Assembly (NCBI GenBank): GCA_937924505.1
Contig: CALDSR010000070.1
Coordinates: 1 to 29,200, forward strand
Length of the DNA: 29,200 nucleotides
Reading direction: 5' to 3'
Origin: an uncultured Granulosicoccus sp.
GTDB taxonomy: Bacteria; Pseudomonadota; Gammaproteobacteria; Granulosicoccales; Granulosicoccaceae
Both the position numbers and the translations under genes were made by a program. This document shows positions 9,501 to 17,085 of this stretch, piece by piece. How positions within the stretch are numbered: the stretch's first letter is position 1; each line of letters starts with the position of its first letter. Below the pieces are notes generated by a model. The model was not told the origin of the DNA. It saw nothing but the letters and a program-made list of their open reading frames with translations, and did not search any database.

Positions 9501-9968
9501 GATAAAACCCTGCTTGGCCAACCAGCCATTGCTGACGCCGTCGACAGAACCATTCCACACCCAATGACCGACAAGTGGGTACAGCACCGCTGCCATTGCG
9601 ACGCTGATGATGAGGTAGGCTGAAAATCGGGTTCGCTCTGCGATCGCGCCGCCGACGATCGTTGCCGCCGCACCACAGAACATCATCTGATAGATGAAGA
9701 AAGCACCGACTGTCTCCTTGTGGTCAACAAAGAACAAGGTTGAACCGAGCATTCCCGAAATAGTGTCGCCATACATCAAGCCAAAGCCAATGGCCCAGAA
9801 GGTAAGGGATGCCACGACAAAATCCATGACGTTTTTGAACGCCACATTGATGCTGTTCTTGGAGCGAACCAATCCGGTTTCGAGCATGCAGAAGCCGATC
9901 TGCATGGTCATGACCAAAAATGCGCTAATCAGTAACCAGGTTAAATCCAGTGGGGTAAAGTCAGTCAC
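6573..9968 (-). CDS. Ammonium transporter (Amt) domain fused to a PAS, histidine kinase and two receiver domains
   Basis: A 1131-residue membrane sensor kinase whose input domain is a whole Amt/Rh channel. Residues about 5-380 are Amt: the DFAGGTVVH motif gives D157 and the first pore histidine H165, H317 ([11 protein letters not shown]) is the second, and WFGFNGGS and AERTRFSA are also kept. A HAMP-like linker (about 395-445) and a PAS domain (about 460-585) follow. The kinase core has H-box H606 ([12 protein letters not shown]), N-box N722/N723, G boxes DTGVGI (755-760) and GGTGLGL (784-790). Receiver 1 (843-957) has D898 and K950; receiver 2 (996-1120) has D1046 and K1105. There is no HPt domain, so a separate phosphotransfer protein or direct signalling by the receivers is expected. 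The start is GTG with only a weak ribosome-binding site. It is 100 bases downstream of pyc on the same strand. Ammonium sensing is known for the Amt-kinase Ks-Amt5 of Kuenenia; whether this one also transports is not visible. Confidence 0.93.
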   Translation of the reverse strand: MTDFTPLDLTWLLISAFLVMTMQIGFCMLETGLVRSKNSINVAFKNVMDFVVASLTFWAIGFGLMYGDTISGMLGSTLFFVDHKETVGAFFIYQMMFCGAAATIVGGAIAERTRFSAYLIISVAMAAVLYPLVGHWVWNGSVDGVSNGWLAKQGFIDFAGGTVVHGVGGWVALAAVLVIGPRIGRFDDSEKPIRGSNYPVATGGVLVLWFGWFGFNGGSALGYDADIAKVVINTSLSAAVGGLTLVITAWMRTNKANISASLNGTIAGLVGITAGCHLFSTVDALIVGALSALACHAATHLLEKYKIDDVISAFPAHAVAGIVGTLMIAVLGDTSGFPLGLSRLQQFGAQLSGVAVVAVWAFGAGFIFLHTLNRFFPLRVSASDEIEGLNISEHNASTELLDLLVELRGQQTGDFSHNVRVDPHTEIGQIATEYNSVLDRVRLEIQTREEAYAQLQAASKFQFIFENAYQGIIQFSTTGRIVKANPAAVRILGYQSADELIVKSGQWLKDSNIPQCQQLHVLAQKLEENSENPGVELEFTRTEADKTLHAALTVRYINATDEQPECYLASLIDISDKKANAQLIIEKESAEEASRAKSEFLANMSHEIRTPLNGVTGMLELLSRTSLDQQQQRYTDIASTSAEALLSVINSILDVSKIEAGKIELEAAEFSLPDMLADVAEMFAPQALSKNLELINITRTGVPNRIVGDSERIRQILINLVNNAVKFTDTGTITIETSLVRAKSGLAHLRFRIADTGVGIPAKAIENLFQAFTQADTSTTRKFGGTGLGLTISRQLVELMNGRINVASKLGKGTVFQVDLALPIGKTDQPEATASLPDSVRGMRILAVDDHKVNLELLQGLLTPQGLTVDTAENAQDALIAMQRAIDEGHAYDLALLDFHMPEMDGGQLTEKIRANPDFDNTGLVMLTSIDQAVMTDQRSDIGLDGYITKPLRASRLFDTLSDVLVDKHDVEQSAVSIQSADKSRVDIPHTSDRSITVLLVEDNPINQLVAEELLASMGFEVRTANDGKEGLEELNKGGIDVVLMDNQMPVMDGFEATREWRKREERNDTGSYTGRMPIIALTANAVKGDREKCINAGMDDYVTKPIDPELLENVIRQLTDAGVSNLRKAS

Positions 9969-9982
9969 AGAGCATCCGGGCT

Positions 9983-10002
9983 AGTAACGCCAAGGGGTTA
10001 CT
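9983..10002 (-). repeat. Small inverted repeat just upstream of the Amt-kinase start
   Basis: AGTAAC (9983-9988) and GTTACT (9997-10002) can form a short hairpin 14 bases before the GTG start. No T tract follows on the - strand, so it is not an obvious terminator; it could be a translational hairpin or an operator, or chance. Confidence 0.35.
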
Positions 10003-10068
10003 CGATGTGCAAGCCGCGTTCCTGGTTGGAGATATCAGTGAGAACCAGGCCACAAACTGACTGTAGAT

Positions 10069-13000
10069 TTAGCCGTCTGAAATACGCACCAGCAGATCCT
10101 TGGCATCAATCTGATCACCAGGCTTGACGAGAAGCTCTGCAACGACGCCTGCCTTTTCCGAGTAAATAGCGGTTTCCATTTTCATCGCTTCGATGGACAA
10201 CAGCACATCGCCGACCTCAATTTTATGGTCCTTAACTACGTTGACCGTGGAGACCACGCCAGGCATCGGGGCCCCAACCTGACCCTTGTCATCAGGATCG
10301 GCTTTGGCTCGAACGGCGGCACCGGCAGCTCCATGAAGTCGATCTGGCACGGCGATCGATCGAGGTTGGCCGTTCAATTCGAAAAAGACCCTGACCATGC
10401 CTTTTTCGTTCGGATCGCCAACTGCGAGGCAACGAATAACGAGCGTTTTGCCTTTCTCGATTTCGACAAATATTTCAGTGCCGACATCGAGCCCGTAAAA
10501 ATACACCAGCGTGGGTAAAACACTCGTCGGCCCGTAAAGATCCTGTGCACTGGCAAATTCAGTGAAAACTTTGGGATACATGTTGTAGGACGCGATATCG
10601 TTATCACTGGCAGGGCGTTCAAGAATCTCGCTGACCGTCGTACTAACTGCGTCCAGATCCGCGGCAGGAATAGTTGCGCTGGCACGTTCCTTCAAAGGGG
10701 CTTCTCCCTTGAGTACCTTGTCGCGAATATCGACAGGAAATCCGCCGTCTACCTGGCTCAGCTCGCCGCGCATCAATGCTACTACCGAGTCGGGGAATGC
10801 TATTTCCTTGTCCTTGTCTATGACATCGGCAATCGACATGTCCTGACTAATCATCATCAGGGCCATGTCGCCAACCACTTTCGATGATGGCGTTACTTTG
10901 ACGATATCACCAAACATGTCGTTGACATCACTGTAAGCCTGAGCCACTTCGTGCCAACGTGAATCCAGGCCCATGGAGCGAGCTTGTTCCTTGAGATTGG
11001 TAAATTGTCCGCCCGGCATTTCATGCAAGTAGACTTCCGAGGCGGGTCCCTTCATATCGCTTTCGAAAGCGGCGTATTGGTTGCGTACGGCTTCCCAATA
11101 AAACGAAATACGTTGTATAGCATTGTTATCGAGGCCGGGATCACGTTCAGCGCCGACCAATGCCGATACGATTGATCCAAGACAAGGTTGAGAAGTATTG
11201 CCCGAGAAGGCATCCATAGCTGCATCCACCGCATCGACGCCTGCATCTACTGCAGCGAGTACGCTGGCGGCAGCGATGCCTGAGGTGTCATGCGTATGGA
11301 AATGCACGGGTAGTTCGGTCTCTTCTCGCAAAGCCTTGAACAGGATGGTTGCAGCCGCAGGCTTCATCAGCCCAGCCATATCCTTGATACACAAGATATG
11401 CGCGCCCGCCTTTTCAAGCTCTCGCGCAAGCTTCAGGTAATAATCCAGTTGATATTTTGGGCGCGCCGCATTGAGCATATCGCCGGTGTAGCAGATAGCC
11501 GCTTCACATAGTTTATCGGCGTCCAGTACTGCATCCATGCTGACGCGCATATTGTCGATCCAGTTGAAGCAATCGAATACGCGGAACAGGTCAATGCCAC
11601 CGTCTGCCGCTTGTTTGACAAAATGCTGCACGACATTGTCCGGGTAGTTTGTGTAACCAACGCCATTTGCGCCGCGTATCAGCATTTGCAACAAGAGGTT
11701 TGGTGTCCGTTCGCGGATTAGTGCCAGGCGTTCCCAGGGATCCTCGGTCAGAAAACGCATGCTGACATCGAACGTCGCACCACCCCAGCACTCCAGCGAC
11801 AGCAGTTCTGGTAGCGCTTTCGCGTAAGCGCCGGCAATGCCGACAATATCGGTTGTTCGCATGCGTGTCGCCAGCAGGGATTGCGGCGCATCACGCATCG
11901 TCGTGTCCGTGATCAAGACCTGAGGTTGCTCGCGCAACCAGCGAGAAAATGCTTTTGGTCCGTCCTGGTCAAGGCGATTCTTGGTACCGGGCTTGATGAC
12001 ATCATCAAACCAGGGGGCTATTGGCGCCGGTGCATCGACTCTGGGCTTGGGACGATCCCGGACTTCTGGATGCCCATTGACCGTCACATCGGCGATGTAT
12101 TGCAACAGCTTGGTGGCGCGATCACGTCGTTTGACCTGATCGAACAGGGCCGGTGTTGTATCGATAAACTTCGTGGTGTACGTGTTATCGAGAAATTCCT
12201 TGTGACCAATTATGTTTTCCAGGAAGGTCAGGTTGGTGGCAACACCCCGTATTCTGAATTCACGTAAGGCTCGATCCATACGCCGAATAACTTCATCGGG
12301 AGTGGGCGCCCACGCTGTCACCTTCTCGAGCAACGGATCATAAAAACGATTGATGACTGCACCTGAGTAGGCGGTGCCCCCATCGAGGCGAATACCAAAG
12401 CCCGATGCGCCGCGATAAGCGGTGATGCGTCCATAATCCGGGACAAAGTTCTGCTCGGGGTCTTCGGTGGTGATACGACATTGCATCGCATGGCCGTTCA
12501 GTGTGATGTCTTTCTGTGCGGGCACACCGGATTCAGGTGAACCAATGACGGCGCCCTCAACCAGATGTATCTGTGCCTTGATGATGTCGATCCCGGTGAC
12601 TTCTTCGGTGACAGTATGTTCGACCTGAACACGAGGATTGACTTCGATGAAATAAAAGGCCCCCGTGTCAATATCCATCAGAAATTCGATGGTTCCGGCA
12701 CCCACATAGCTTGTCGCATTGGCTATCTTCAGAGCATATTCGCTAAGCTCCTGACGCTGTTCGGCGTTCAGATACGGCGCAGGCGCACGCTCAACAACCT
12801 TCTGGTTACGTCTCTGCACGGTGCAATCACGTTCGAACAGGTGCACGGCATTGCCGTGCGTATCACCAAGAATCTGTGACTCGACGTGACGCGCTCGTTC
12901 GACGAGTTTTTCCAGATAAATTTCGTCCTTGCCAAAAGCCGCGCGTGCTTCGCGGCGCGCTTCATTGGATTCTTTTTCCAGGTCATCTTCGCTGCGTATC

Positions 13001-13533
13001 GTGCGCATGCCGCGACCGCCCCCACCCCAGGACGCCTTGAGCATGATCGGATAGCCAATCTCGGCAGCCATTTTCTTGATCGTTGGCAAGTCTTCGGGCA
13101 GTGGCTCAGTTGCCGGAACGACAGGCACGCCTGCCTCGACCGCGAGGTTTCTCGCTGCAACCTTGTTTCCGAGGCGTCGCATGGTGTCCGCGCGTGGCCC
13201 GATAAAAGTGATACCAGCGGCATCACAGGCGTCGACAAACTCAGGGCTTTCCGACAATAGTCCATAACCTGGATGAATGGCATCCGCACCGGAAAGTCTT
13301 GCGACGCGTAAAACTTCATCTATCGAAAGATACGACTCGATGGGCCCCATATCCGTACTGAGATGAGGACCCTTGCCAACCTGATAGGCCTCGTCAGCCT
13401 TGAAACGGTGCAAGGCGAGTTTGTCTTCCTCCGCCCAGATCGCAACGGTCTTGATACCGAGTTCATTGGCTGCGCGAAACACCCGAATGGCGATTTCGGA
13501 ACGGTTTGCGACGAGAATTTTCTTGATCGGCAA
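10069..13533 (-). CDS. pyc: Pyruvate carboxylase, single-chain
   Basis: A biotin enzyme that carboxylates pyruvate to oxaloacetate with ATP and bicarbonate, the main anaplerotic step in many aerobes. The 1154 residues have the full order: biotin carboxylase (about 1-450, ATP-grasp loop WGGGGRGMR near 169-177, EVNPRVQVEHTVTE near 297-310), carboxyltransferase (about 535-810, with ITDTTMRDAPQSLLATR near 541, putative carbamylated K717 and metal-site H746/H748), and a C-terminal biotinyl domain with EAMKMET, biotin lysine K1118. Length and order match alpha-type single-chain enzymes. The start is TTG at 13533, supported by AGGAG nine bases upstream and by homology beginning immediately (PIKKILVANRSEIAIR). 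It lies 42 bases after the b561-YceI gene on the same strand, and no clear separate promoter is visible in the gap. Confidence 0.97.
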   Translation of the reverse strand: MPIKKILVANRSEIAIRVFRAANELGIKTVAIWAEEDKLALHRFKADEAYQVGKGPHLSTDMGPIESYLSIDEVLRVARLSGADAIHPGYGLLSESPEFVDACDAAGITFIGPRADTMRRLGNKVAARNLAVEAGVPVVPATEPLPEDLPTIKKMAAEIGYPIMLKASWGGGGRGMRTIRSEDDLEKESNEARREARAAFGKDEIYLEKLVERARHVESQILGDTHGNAVHLFERDCTVQRRNQKVVERAPAPYLNAEQRQELSEYALKIANATSYVGAGTIEFLMDIDTGAFYFIEVNPRVQVEHTVTEEVTGIDIIKAQIHLVEGAVIGSPESGVPAQKDITLNGHAMQCRITTEDPEQNFVPDYGRITAYRGASGFGIRLDGGTAYSGAVINRFYDPLLEKVTAWAPTPDEVIRRMDRALREFRIRGVATNLTFLENIIGHKEFLDNTYTTKFIDTTPALFDQVKRRDRATKLLQYIADVTVNGHPEVRDRPKPRVDAPAPIAPWFDDVIKPGTKNRLDQDGPKAFSRWLREQPQVLITDTTMRDAPQSLLATRMRTTDIVGIAGAYAKALPELLSLECWGGATFDVSMRFLTEDPWERLALIRERTPNLLLQMLIRGANGVGYTNYPDNVVQHFVKQAADGGIDLFRVFDCFNWIDNMRVSMDAVLDADKLCEAAICYTGDMLNAARPKYQLDYYLKLARELEKAGAHILCIKDMAGLMKPAAATILFKALREETELPVHFHTHDTSGIAAASVLAAVDAGVDAVDAAMDAFSGNTSQPCLGSIVSALVGAERDPGLDNNAIQRISFYWEAVRNQYAAFESDMKGPASEVYLHEMPGGQFTNLKEQARSMGLDSRWHEVAQAYSDVNDMFGDIVKVTPSSKVVGDMALMMISQDMSIADVIDKDKEIAFPDSVVALMRGELSQVDGGFPVDIRDKVLKGEAPLKERASATIPAADLDAVSTTVSEILERPASDNDIASYNMYPKVFTEFASAQDLYGPTSVLPTLVYFYGLDVGTEIFVEIEKGKTLVIRCLAVGDPNEKGMVRVFFELNGQPRSIAVPDRLHGAAGAAVRAKADPDDKGQVGAPMPGVVSTVNVVKDHKIEVGDVLLSIEAMKMETAIYSEKAGVVAELLVKPGDQIDAKDLLVRISDG

Positions 13534-13542
13534 GGTGTTAAT

Positions 13543-13547
13543 CTCCT
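13543..13547 (-). promoter_or_regulatory. Ribosome-binding site of pyc supporting a TTG start
   Basis: Read on the - strand this is AGGAG, nine bases before the TTG codon at 13533-13531. It makes the unusual start codon credible. Confidence 0.75.
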
Positions 13548-13575
13548 GACACAGTTTGCCGCACCATTCTAACAG

Positions 13576-14706
13576 TCAAGCGCCCCCACTACTCAGCTCG
13601 AAATGGAAATGAATGATGACGTCAAAGCCAACATACTCTTCGGTGCCCTGGCTTCTCATGCCGATACCGTAGTCCCGCCTATCGATGGAGAATTTTCCGC
13701 TGGCGAATTGTTGACCATTTTCATTGCTTACGGTCATCGGGAAATTGACTTCGGTCGAAATACCTTTGATGGTGAGTTGACCGCTAACCGCGAACCCACC
13801 GGAGTCGTTTACTGTGATTCGTGTGGATTCAAAACGTGCCTCAGGAAACGTCTTCACATCAAACCAGTCAGAGCCGGGAAGTGACGATTGAACCTGTGGA
13901 TTATCGCTGGTCGCGCCGTTGGTTTTGACCACTGCCACCAGGGATGAGTTTTCCAGCGCACGTCTGTCGAGCACGGCAGTGACAGTCGATTCGATAAATT
14001 TACCGATGCTTGCATCGCCGGCGACCTGCGCTTCAAAACTGACGGCGCTGGCACCTGCTTGCAGCGGCGGGTTTTTGCCCAGAGGCGAGTAAGTGGAGTA
14101 CGCAAACACAGCGGCGCCGCCGAGTAGCACTGGCAGTAAAAAGCCGACCCCTAATCCTCGCCACGTCCAAATCCGTTGCAAGATGCCGTCTCGATAGACG
14201 AACTGATGCAACAGGGCTGCGCCGATGTGCCCCAGCATGAGAATAAGCAATAAATTTCCTGCCAACACGTGATAATCCGTGAAACGTTCGACTTGATGTG
14301 CCTTGTCGTTATAACTGGCAAATGGCTCAAGATGCGGCCAGGGGATGACATCGAACAGCAATGTGTCGATGTTGTGAGGAGACACCGATACGAGGACCCA
14401 GCCAGTTATCGGTACCAGAAACAGACAGACGTACAACAGCCCGTGAACCACTGCTGATGCACGGCGTTGAGAGCGGGGACGGCCGCGCGGGTGCGCAGGC
14501 GGATTGTGGCCGAATCGCCACAATAGTCGAACCACCGACAACAACAGCACCGTTATGCCGAACGTTTTGTGCCATTGAGTCAGTACAAATCGTAACGGGT
14601 CGTCGTTACTGAGCCCGGTCATGAACTTGCCAACGGCGATCAACCCGATTATTAAAAGAGCGATCAGCCAATGCAGGCCGATGGCGACATCCGAATACCG
14701 TTTCAA
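13576..14706 (-). CDS. Cytochrome b561 fused to a YceI-like domain
   Basis: A 376-residue inner-membrane protein. Residues 4-175 are a bacterial cytochrome b561: four main membrane helices with the expected haem-ligand histidines H12 (GLHWL), H46 (QWHKTFG), H146 (DYHVLAG) and H160 (LGHIGAA). A further helix near 183-205 would cross the membrane and place a YceI-type lipocalin-like domain (about 220-372; DWFDVKTFPEARFES, GQLTIKGISTEV and FSIDRRDYGIG) in the periplasm. YceI proteins bind polyisoprenoids such as ubiquinone-8, so quinone-linked electron transfer is a reasonable inference. The start is TTG 14706, which overlaps the stop of the preceding yceI-like gene by 4 bases (TTGA), indicating translational coupling. 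Separate b561 and YceI genes are commonly neighbours; here one is fused and a second YceI is free-standing. Confidence 0.9.
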   Translation of the reverse strand: MKRYSDVAIGLHWLIALLIIGLIAVGKFMTGLSNDDPLRFVLTQWHKTFGITVLLLSVVRLLWRFGHNPPAHPRGRPRSQRRASAVVHGLLYVCLFLVPITGWVLVSVSPHNIDTLLFDVIPWPHLEPFASYNDKAHQVERFTDYHVLAGNLLLILMLGHIGAALLHQFVYRDGILQRIWTWRGLGVGFLLPVLLGGAAVFAYSTYSPLGKNPPLQAGASAVSFEAQVAGDASIGKFIESTVTAVLDRRALENSSLVAVVKTNGATSDNPQVQSSLPGSDWFDVKTFPEARFESTRITVNDSGGFAVSGQLTIKGISTEVNFPMTVSNENGQQFASGKFSIDRRDYGIGMRSQGTEEYVGFDVIIHFHFELSSGGA

Positions 14707-15302
14707 CTCTTGATCATCTCGGCTGTGATTGTCAGATCAACTTCGTCAGATACACCCGGGGCAAATTTGCCCATACCAAAATCTGATCGTAATAGTTGGC
14801 CGTTTGCCGAAAAGCCGATAGTCGGCTTGCCCGATAGTGGATGGATTATCGCGCCATTGATCGTGACATCAAGCGTGATGGGTTTCGTGATTCTTTTGAT
14901 GGTCAGATCGCCGGTGACGGTGTAGGTGTCTTCCCCTGTGGCTTCGATGGCGGTTGACGCAAACGTGATGCTTGGATTGTTGGCGATGGCAAAAAAATCG
15001 TCGCCGCTTATGTTTTCCGTCCAGATTTTCGACCCGGTGATGATACTTGCCGCTTCAATATTGACGTTTATAGCCGATTTCCCTGGATCGGCATCCAGCT
15101 GCAGCATGATGTCAAAGTCGTCGAAACTCAGGGTCGGCTTTGACAAGCCCAAGTGGGTGTACTGAAAATTAATGTAAGCATGTGTTGGGTCAACTTGATA
15201 TTCACCACTTGGAACCGCTGACAGATCGGCGTTGGCGGCAAAGCTCATCAACAGACTTGCAGGTAAAAGGAGCGTGCGAAAAAAACGCTTGGAAATGACC
15301 AT
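14703..15302 (-). CDS. Secreted YceI family protein
   Basis: A periplasmic polyisoprenoid-binding protein of the YceI family, 199 residues. A signal peptide (MVISKRFFRTLLLPASLL then AANA, cleavage after residue 25) leads into the YceI barrel, with YQVDPTHAYINFQYTHLG at the start, LTIKRITKPITLDV in the middle and RSDFGMGKFAP near the end, as usual for the family. ATG 15302 is used because AGGAA lies about nine bases upstream and the signal peptide starts there; the longer open frame to 15578 would read backwards through the tRNA gene. It is the first gene of the minus-strand block and its stop overlaps the b561-YceI start. A shared role with that protein is likely, for example in quinone or stress-related redox work. 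Confidence 0.93.
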   Translation of the reverse strand: MVISKRFFRTLLLPASLLMSFAANADLSAVPSGEYQVDPTHAYINFQYTHLGLSKPTLSFDDFDIMLQLDADPGKSAINVNIEAASIITGSKIWTENISGDDFFAIANNPSITFASTAIEATGEDTYTVTGDLTIKRITKPITLDVTINGAIIHPLSGKPTIGFSANGQLLRSDFGMGKFAPGVSDEVDLTITAEMIKS

Positions 15303-15367
15303 GATCGAGAATTCCTGTGAATTTTCAGAAAAATTGACGGTGCAGCGTAACGTGGGGCGAATAGTAC

Positions 15368-15397
15368 TCGACGTAATAAAGTCCAACACAGTATAAT
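15368..15397 (+). promoter_or_regulatory. Sigma70 promoter of tRNA-Arg
   Basis: A perfect TATAAT (15392-15397) is preceded, 18 bases earlier, by TCGACG (15368-15373). Predicted transcription start is near 15404, about ten bases before the mature tRNA. The opposite strand of the -10 also reads TATACT (15395-15390), so weak divergent transcription toward the yceI-like gene is possible. Confidence 0.65.
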
Positions 15398-15413
15398 CAA
15401 TCGGTAAATTGCT

Positions 15414-15490
15414 GCGCCCGTAGCTCAGTTGGATAGAGTACCTGGCTTCGAACCAGGTGGTCGGAGGTTCGAGTCCTTCCGGGCGCGCCA
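15414..15490 (+). tRNA. tRNA-Arg (anticodon UCG)
   Basis: A complete 77-base cloverleaf with CCA encoded. The acceptor stem is GCGCCCG with CGGGCGC (seven perfect pairs). The D stem is GCTC/GAGT, the anticodon stem CCTGG/CCAGG with loop CTTCGAA (anticodon TCG), and the T arm GGAGG-TTCGAGT-CCTTC. The D loop carries the A expected at position 20 for arginine identity. It would read CGA and probably CGG codons. The transcript runs into a TTTTT tract at 15491 without a hairpin. Confidence 0.97.
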
Positions 15491-15990
15491 TTTTTCTTAA
15501 ATAAATCAAGGGCTCGGCTCTACCCGCACACGGGGATGGGCATTCATAAGACCCTATTAACACTACCTTCCCATCCACAATCGGCGAGTACTCGTAGCCG
15601 GGGCTCCTGGCTCTACCCTTCTGTAGCGCTTGTCGATAACGGTCCGGACTGAGTGAAACAGGCTATCCGCGGTGGGCTTAACTGCAAGCCTGCATCTATT
15701 GCGACTTTTCTCGAGAATCATTTTCGGTGAAGCGTAGTACGAGTGAGACAGACGCTGACGCTGTTTTCATTTTCCACCGCAGAAATCGACCAAACCTCGG
15801 GCGTAGTCGAGAATGTTGACGTATGGCCTGGCTATCGAAGATTTATTAATCAAGCTTATTGCACTCAATAACGTCAGACATACCTGCGAACTCCCCCGAT
15901 CATAGGTTTTTGAGTTTTGTCTCCCATTTGGTAGATGCGGCAATCACGGAATATTTCTATCCTCGCATCTCGATTGAATTTGGGGGAACC
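15491..15990. other. 500-base gap without a convincing gene
   Basis: No reading frame here looks coding. The only structure I see is a loose direct repeat (GGGCTCGGCTCTACCC at 15510-15525 and GGGCTCCTGGCTCTACCC at 15601-15618) and a ten-base palindrome CGAGTACTCG at 15585-15594. A TTGACG at 15816-15821 lacks a well-spaced -10. Position 3' of a tRNA gene would suit an integration scar, but no copy of the tRNA 3' end and no integrase is visible. Confidence 0.5.
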
Positions 15991-16311
15991 ATGATTGATA
16001 TTTGGCAGTATTTAGGTGAGATCGGATCCCTTCAGATAATAGGCCTCATGGGTTTTCTGATTTACATGATGTCATTTGGCTTGGTGCAGATTGATCACAT
16101 GGATGGGAACGGTAGGAATTACACACTATGCAACATGCTGGCGGCGTCCTTGGTGGCGGTCAGCCTTTTTGCCGAATTCAATTTGTCCTCTGCGCTGATT
16201 CAGGGCAGTTGGATACTCATTGGTTTTGTTGGATTGCTTAAACGGCAGTTGCGCAAAGAACCCTCGATAGCTCGGCTTCCAACCGCTGTTCCTTGTCGGG
16301 AGGTCGCGTGA
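15991..16311 (+). CDS. Small CBU_0592-like membrane protein
   Basis: A 106-residue inner-membrane protein with three hydrophobic segments (about 14-33, 47-62 and 69-84). The pattern, an early GxxGFLIYMMSFGLVQ, then YTLCNMLAASLVAVSLF, then a final segment with QGSWILIGFVGLLKR, resembles the CBU_0592-like domain, whose function is not known. The start is ATG 15991, which has GGGGGA four bases upstream; an in-frame start at 15859 has no such site and adds a tail outside the family pattern. Its TGA stop overlaps the ATG of the LysE gene by one base (TGATG), so the two are translationally coupled and probably act in the same process. Confidence 0.8.
   Translation: MIDIWQYLGEIGSLQIIGLMGFLIYMMSFGLVQIDHMDGNGRNYTLCNMLAASLVAVSLFAEFNLSSALIQGSWILIGFVGLLKRQLRKEPSIARLPTAVPCREVA
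16298..16303 (+). promoter_or_regulatory. Ribosome-binding site setting the LysE-family start
   Basis: GGGAGG seven bases before ATG 16311 favours this start over an in-frame TTG at 16293. Confidence 0.75.
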
Positions 16312-16919
16312 TGTCTGTATCGGAAGTGATGTCGTATTTCTTGACGCTGAGTGCGATCATGCTCGCTCCTGGTCCGGTTGTTCTGGTATTGATTGTCAAA
16401 GCAGCCAGCAAGGATATATTCGGCGCAATCGGGTTTGGCTTAGGCTATGCAATTGGCGCTGTGATGATCATTTCCGTTGTTAGTTTTGGCCTTGGCGCAT
16501 GGTTGACTACGGTCCCGGAATTCTTTAAGTACAGTCAATTTATAATGATGGCCTACATCCTGTGGCTAGCGATGGGTGTTTGGAAAGGGGGGTTCAGTAT
16601 GGAAGGCAAATGTGCTCACCAACATCGCCCCTTGTCTTCACTTGGCGCGGGTATCCTCACCTGTTTTATCTCGCCTTATATGATGATCCTGTTTCCCTTG
16701 GTATTGACGAGTTCAATGGGTACCACAGCACTCGAGCCGTCAAGGTTTTTTATGTTCGTCGTCATCACTTTCGCTACCGGTATCGCGAGCTCTGCATTGA
16801 TCATCTCGCTTGCCTCGCAGATTGGTCGCCTGGTGCGTTCTCCGCGCTCGACAATGTTTCTCAATCGCGGTTTGGCCGGCATGCTGGTATTCGGTGGTGG
16901 TTGGATGGCATTCTTTTAA
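16311..16919 (+). CDS. LysE/RhtB family amino-acid exporter
   Basis: A 202-residue inner-membrane exporter of the LysE superfamily, members of which export lysine, threonine, homoserine lactone or other small amino compounds. It shows the family hallmark APGP (19-22) after the first helix, a basic loop followed by GFGLGYAIGA, a middle segment GAGILTCFISPYMMILFPL where the usual Asn-Pro is Ser-Pro (121-122), and a C-terminal RGLAGMLVFGGGWMAFF. About six membrane helices are predicted and the length is typical. It overlaps the stop of the preceding small membrane protein by one base. The substrate cannot be deduced. Altering the Asn of the NP motif is mild and seen elsewhere in large transporter families. 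Confidence 0.88.
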   Translation: MSVSEVMSYFLTLSAIMLAPGPVVLVLIVKAASKDIFGAIGFGLGYAIGAVMIISVVSFGLGAWLTTVPEFFKYSQFIMMAYILWLAMGVWKGGFSMEGKCAHQHRPLSSLGAGILTCFISPYMMILFPLVLTSSMGTTALEPSRFFMFVVITFATGIASSALIISLASQIGRLVRSPRSTMFLNRGLAGMLVFGGGWMAFF

Positions 16920-17007
16920 GCGTGAGAAGCCTAAACTATTGGATGGTTGAAATTTGAATTAACTCGGTGGGAAAATATCGCCCGGTGCGTCGATGAGGAA
17001 CAATGAT

Positions 17008-17033
17008 GTACCCACACCAAAAAGGGTGGGTAC
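17008..17033 (+). promoter_or_regulatory. Strong inverted repeat upstream of the LuxR-hydrolase gene
   Basis: GTACCCAC (17008-17015) and GTGGGTAC (17026-17033) are perfect eight-base arms, extendable by CC/GG around an AAAAA loop. A TTGACT (17042-17047) and a TAATCT (17063-17068) nearby could form a weak promoter with 15-base spacing. The repeat may be the operator of the regulator encoded downstream. The TTTT at 17040-17043 begins only six bases past the stem, so a weak terminator for the LysE gene is the alternative. Confidence 0.55.
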
Positions 17034-17085
17034 CAGGTGTTTTGACTGATCGCTTTGTTTTGTAATCTGTGGAGTGATTGTCAAT

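Noticed and set aside
15303..15578. N-terminal extension of the YceI protein containing EGLEPPTTWFEARYSIQLS
   Set aside because: This is the reverse-strand translation of the tRNA-Arg gene, a well-known false peptide. The real start is ATG 15302.
15859..15990. 44-residue N-terminal extension of the CBU_0592-like protein
   Set aside because: No ribosome-binding site, and it lies outside the family pattern; ATG 15991 has GGGGGA.
15491..15990. Integration scar of a mobile element next to tRNA-Arg
   Set aside because: No repeat of the tRNA 3' end and no integrase or phage gene is visible.
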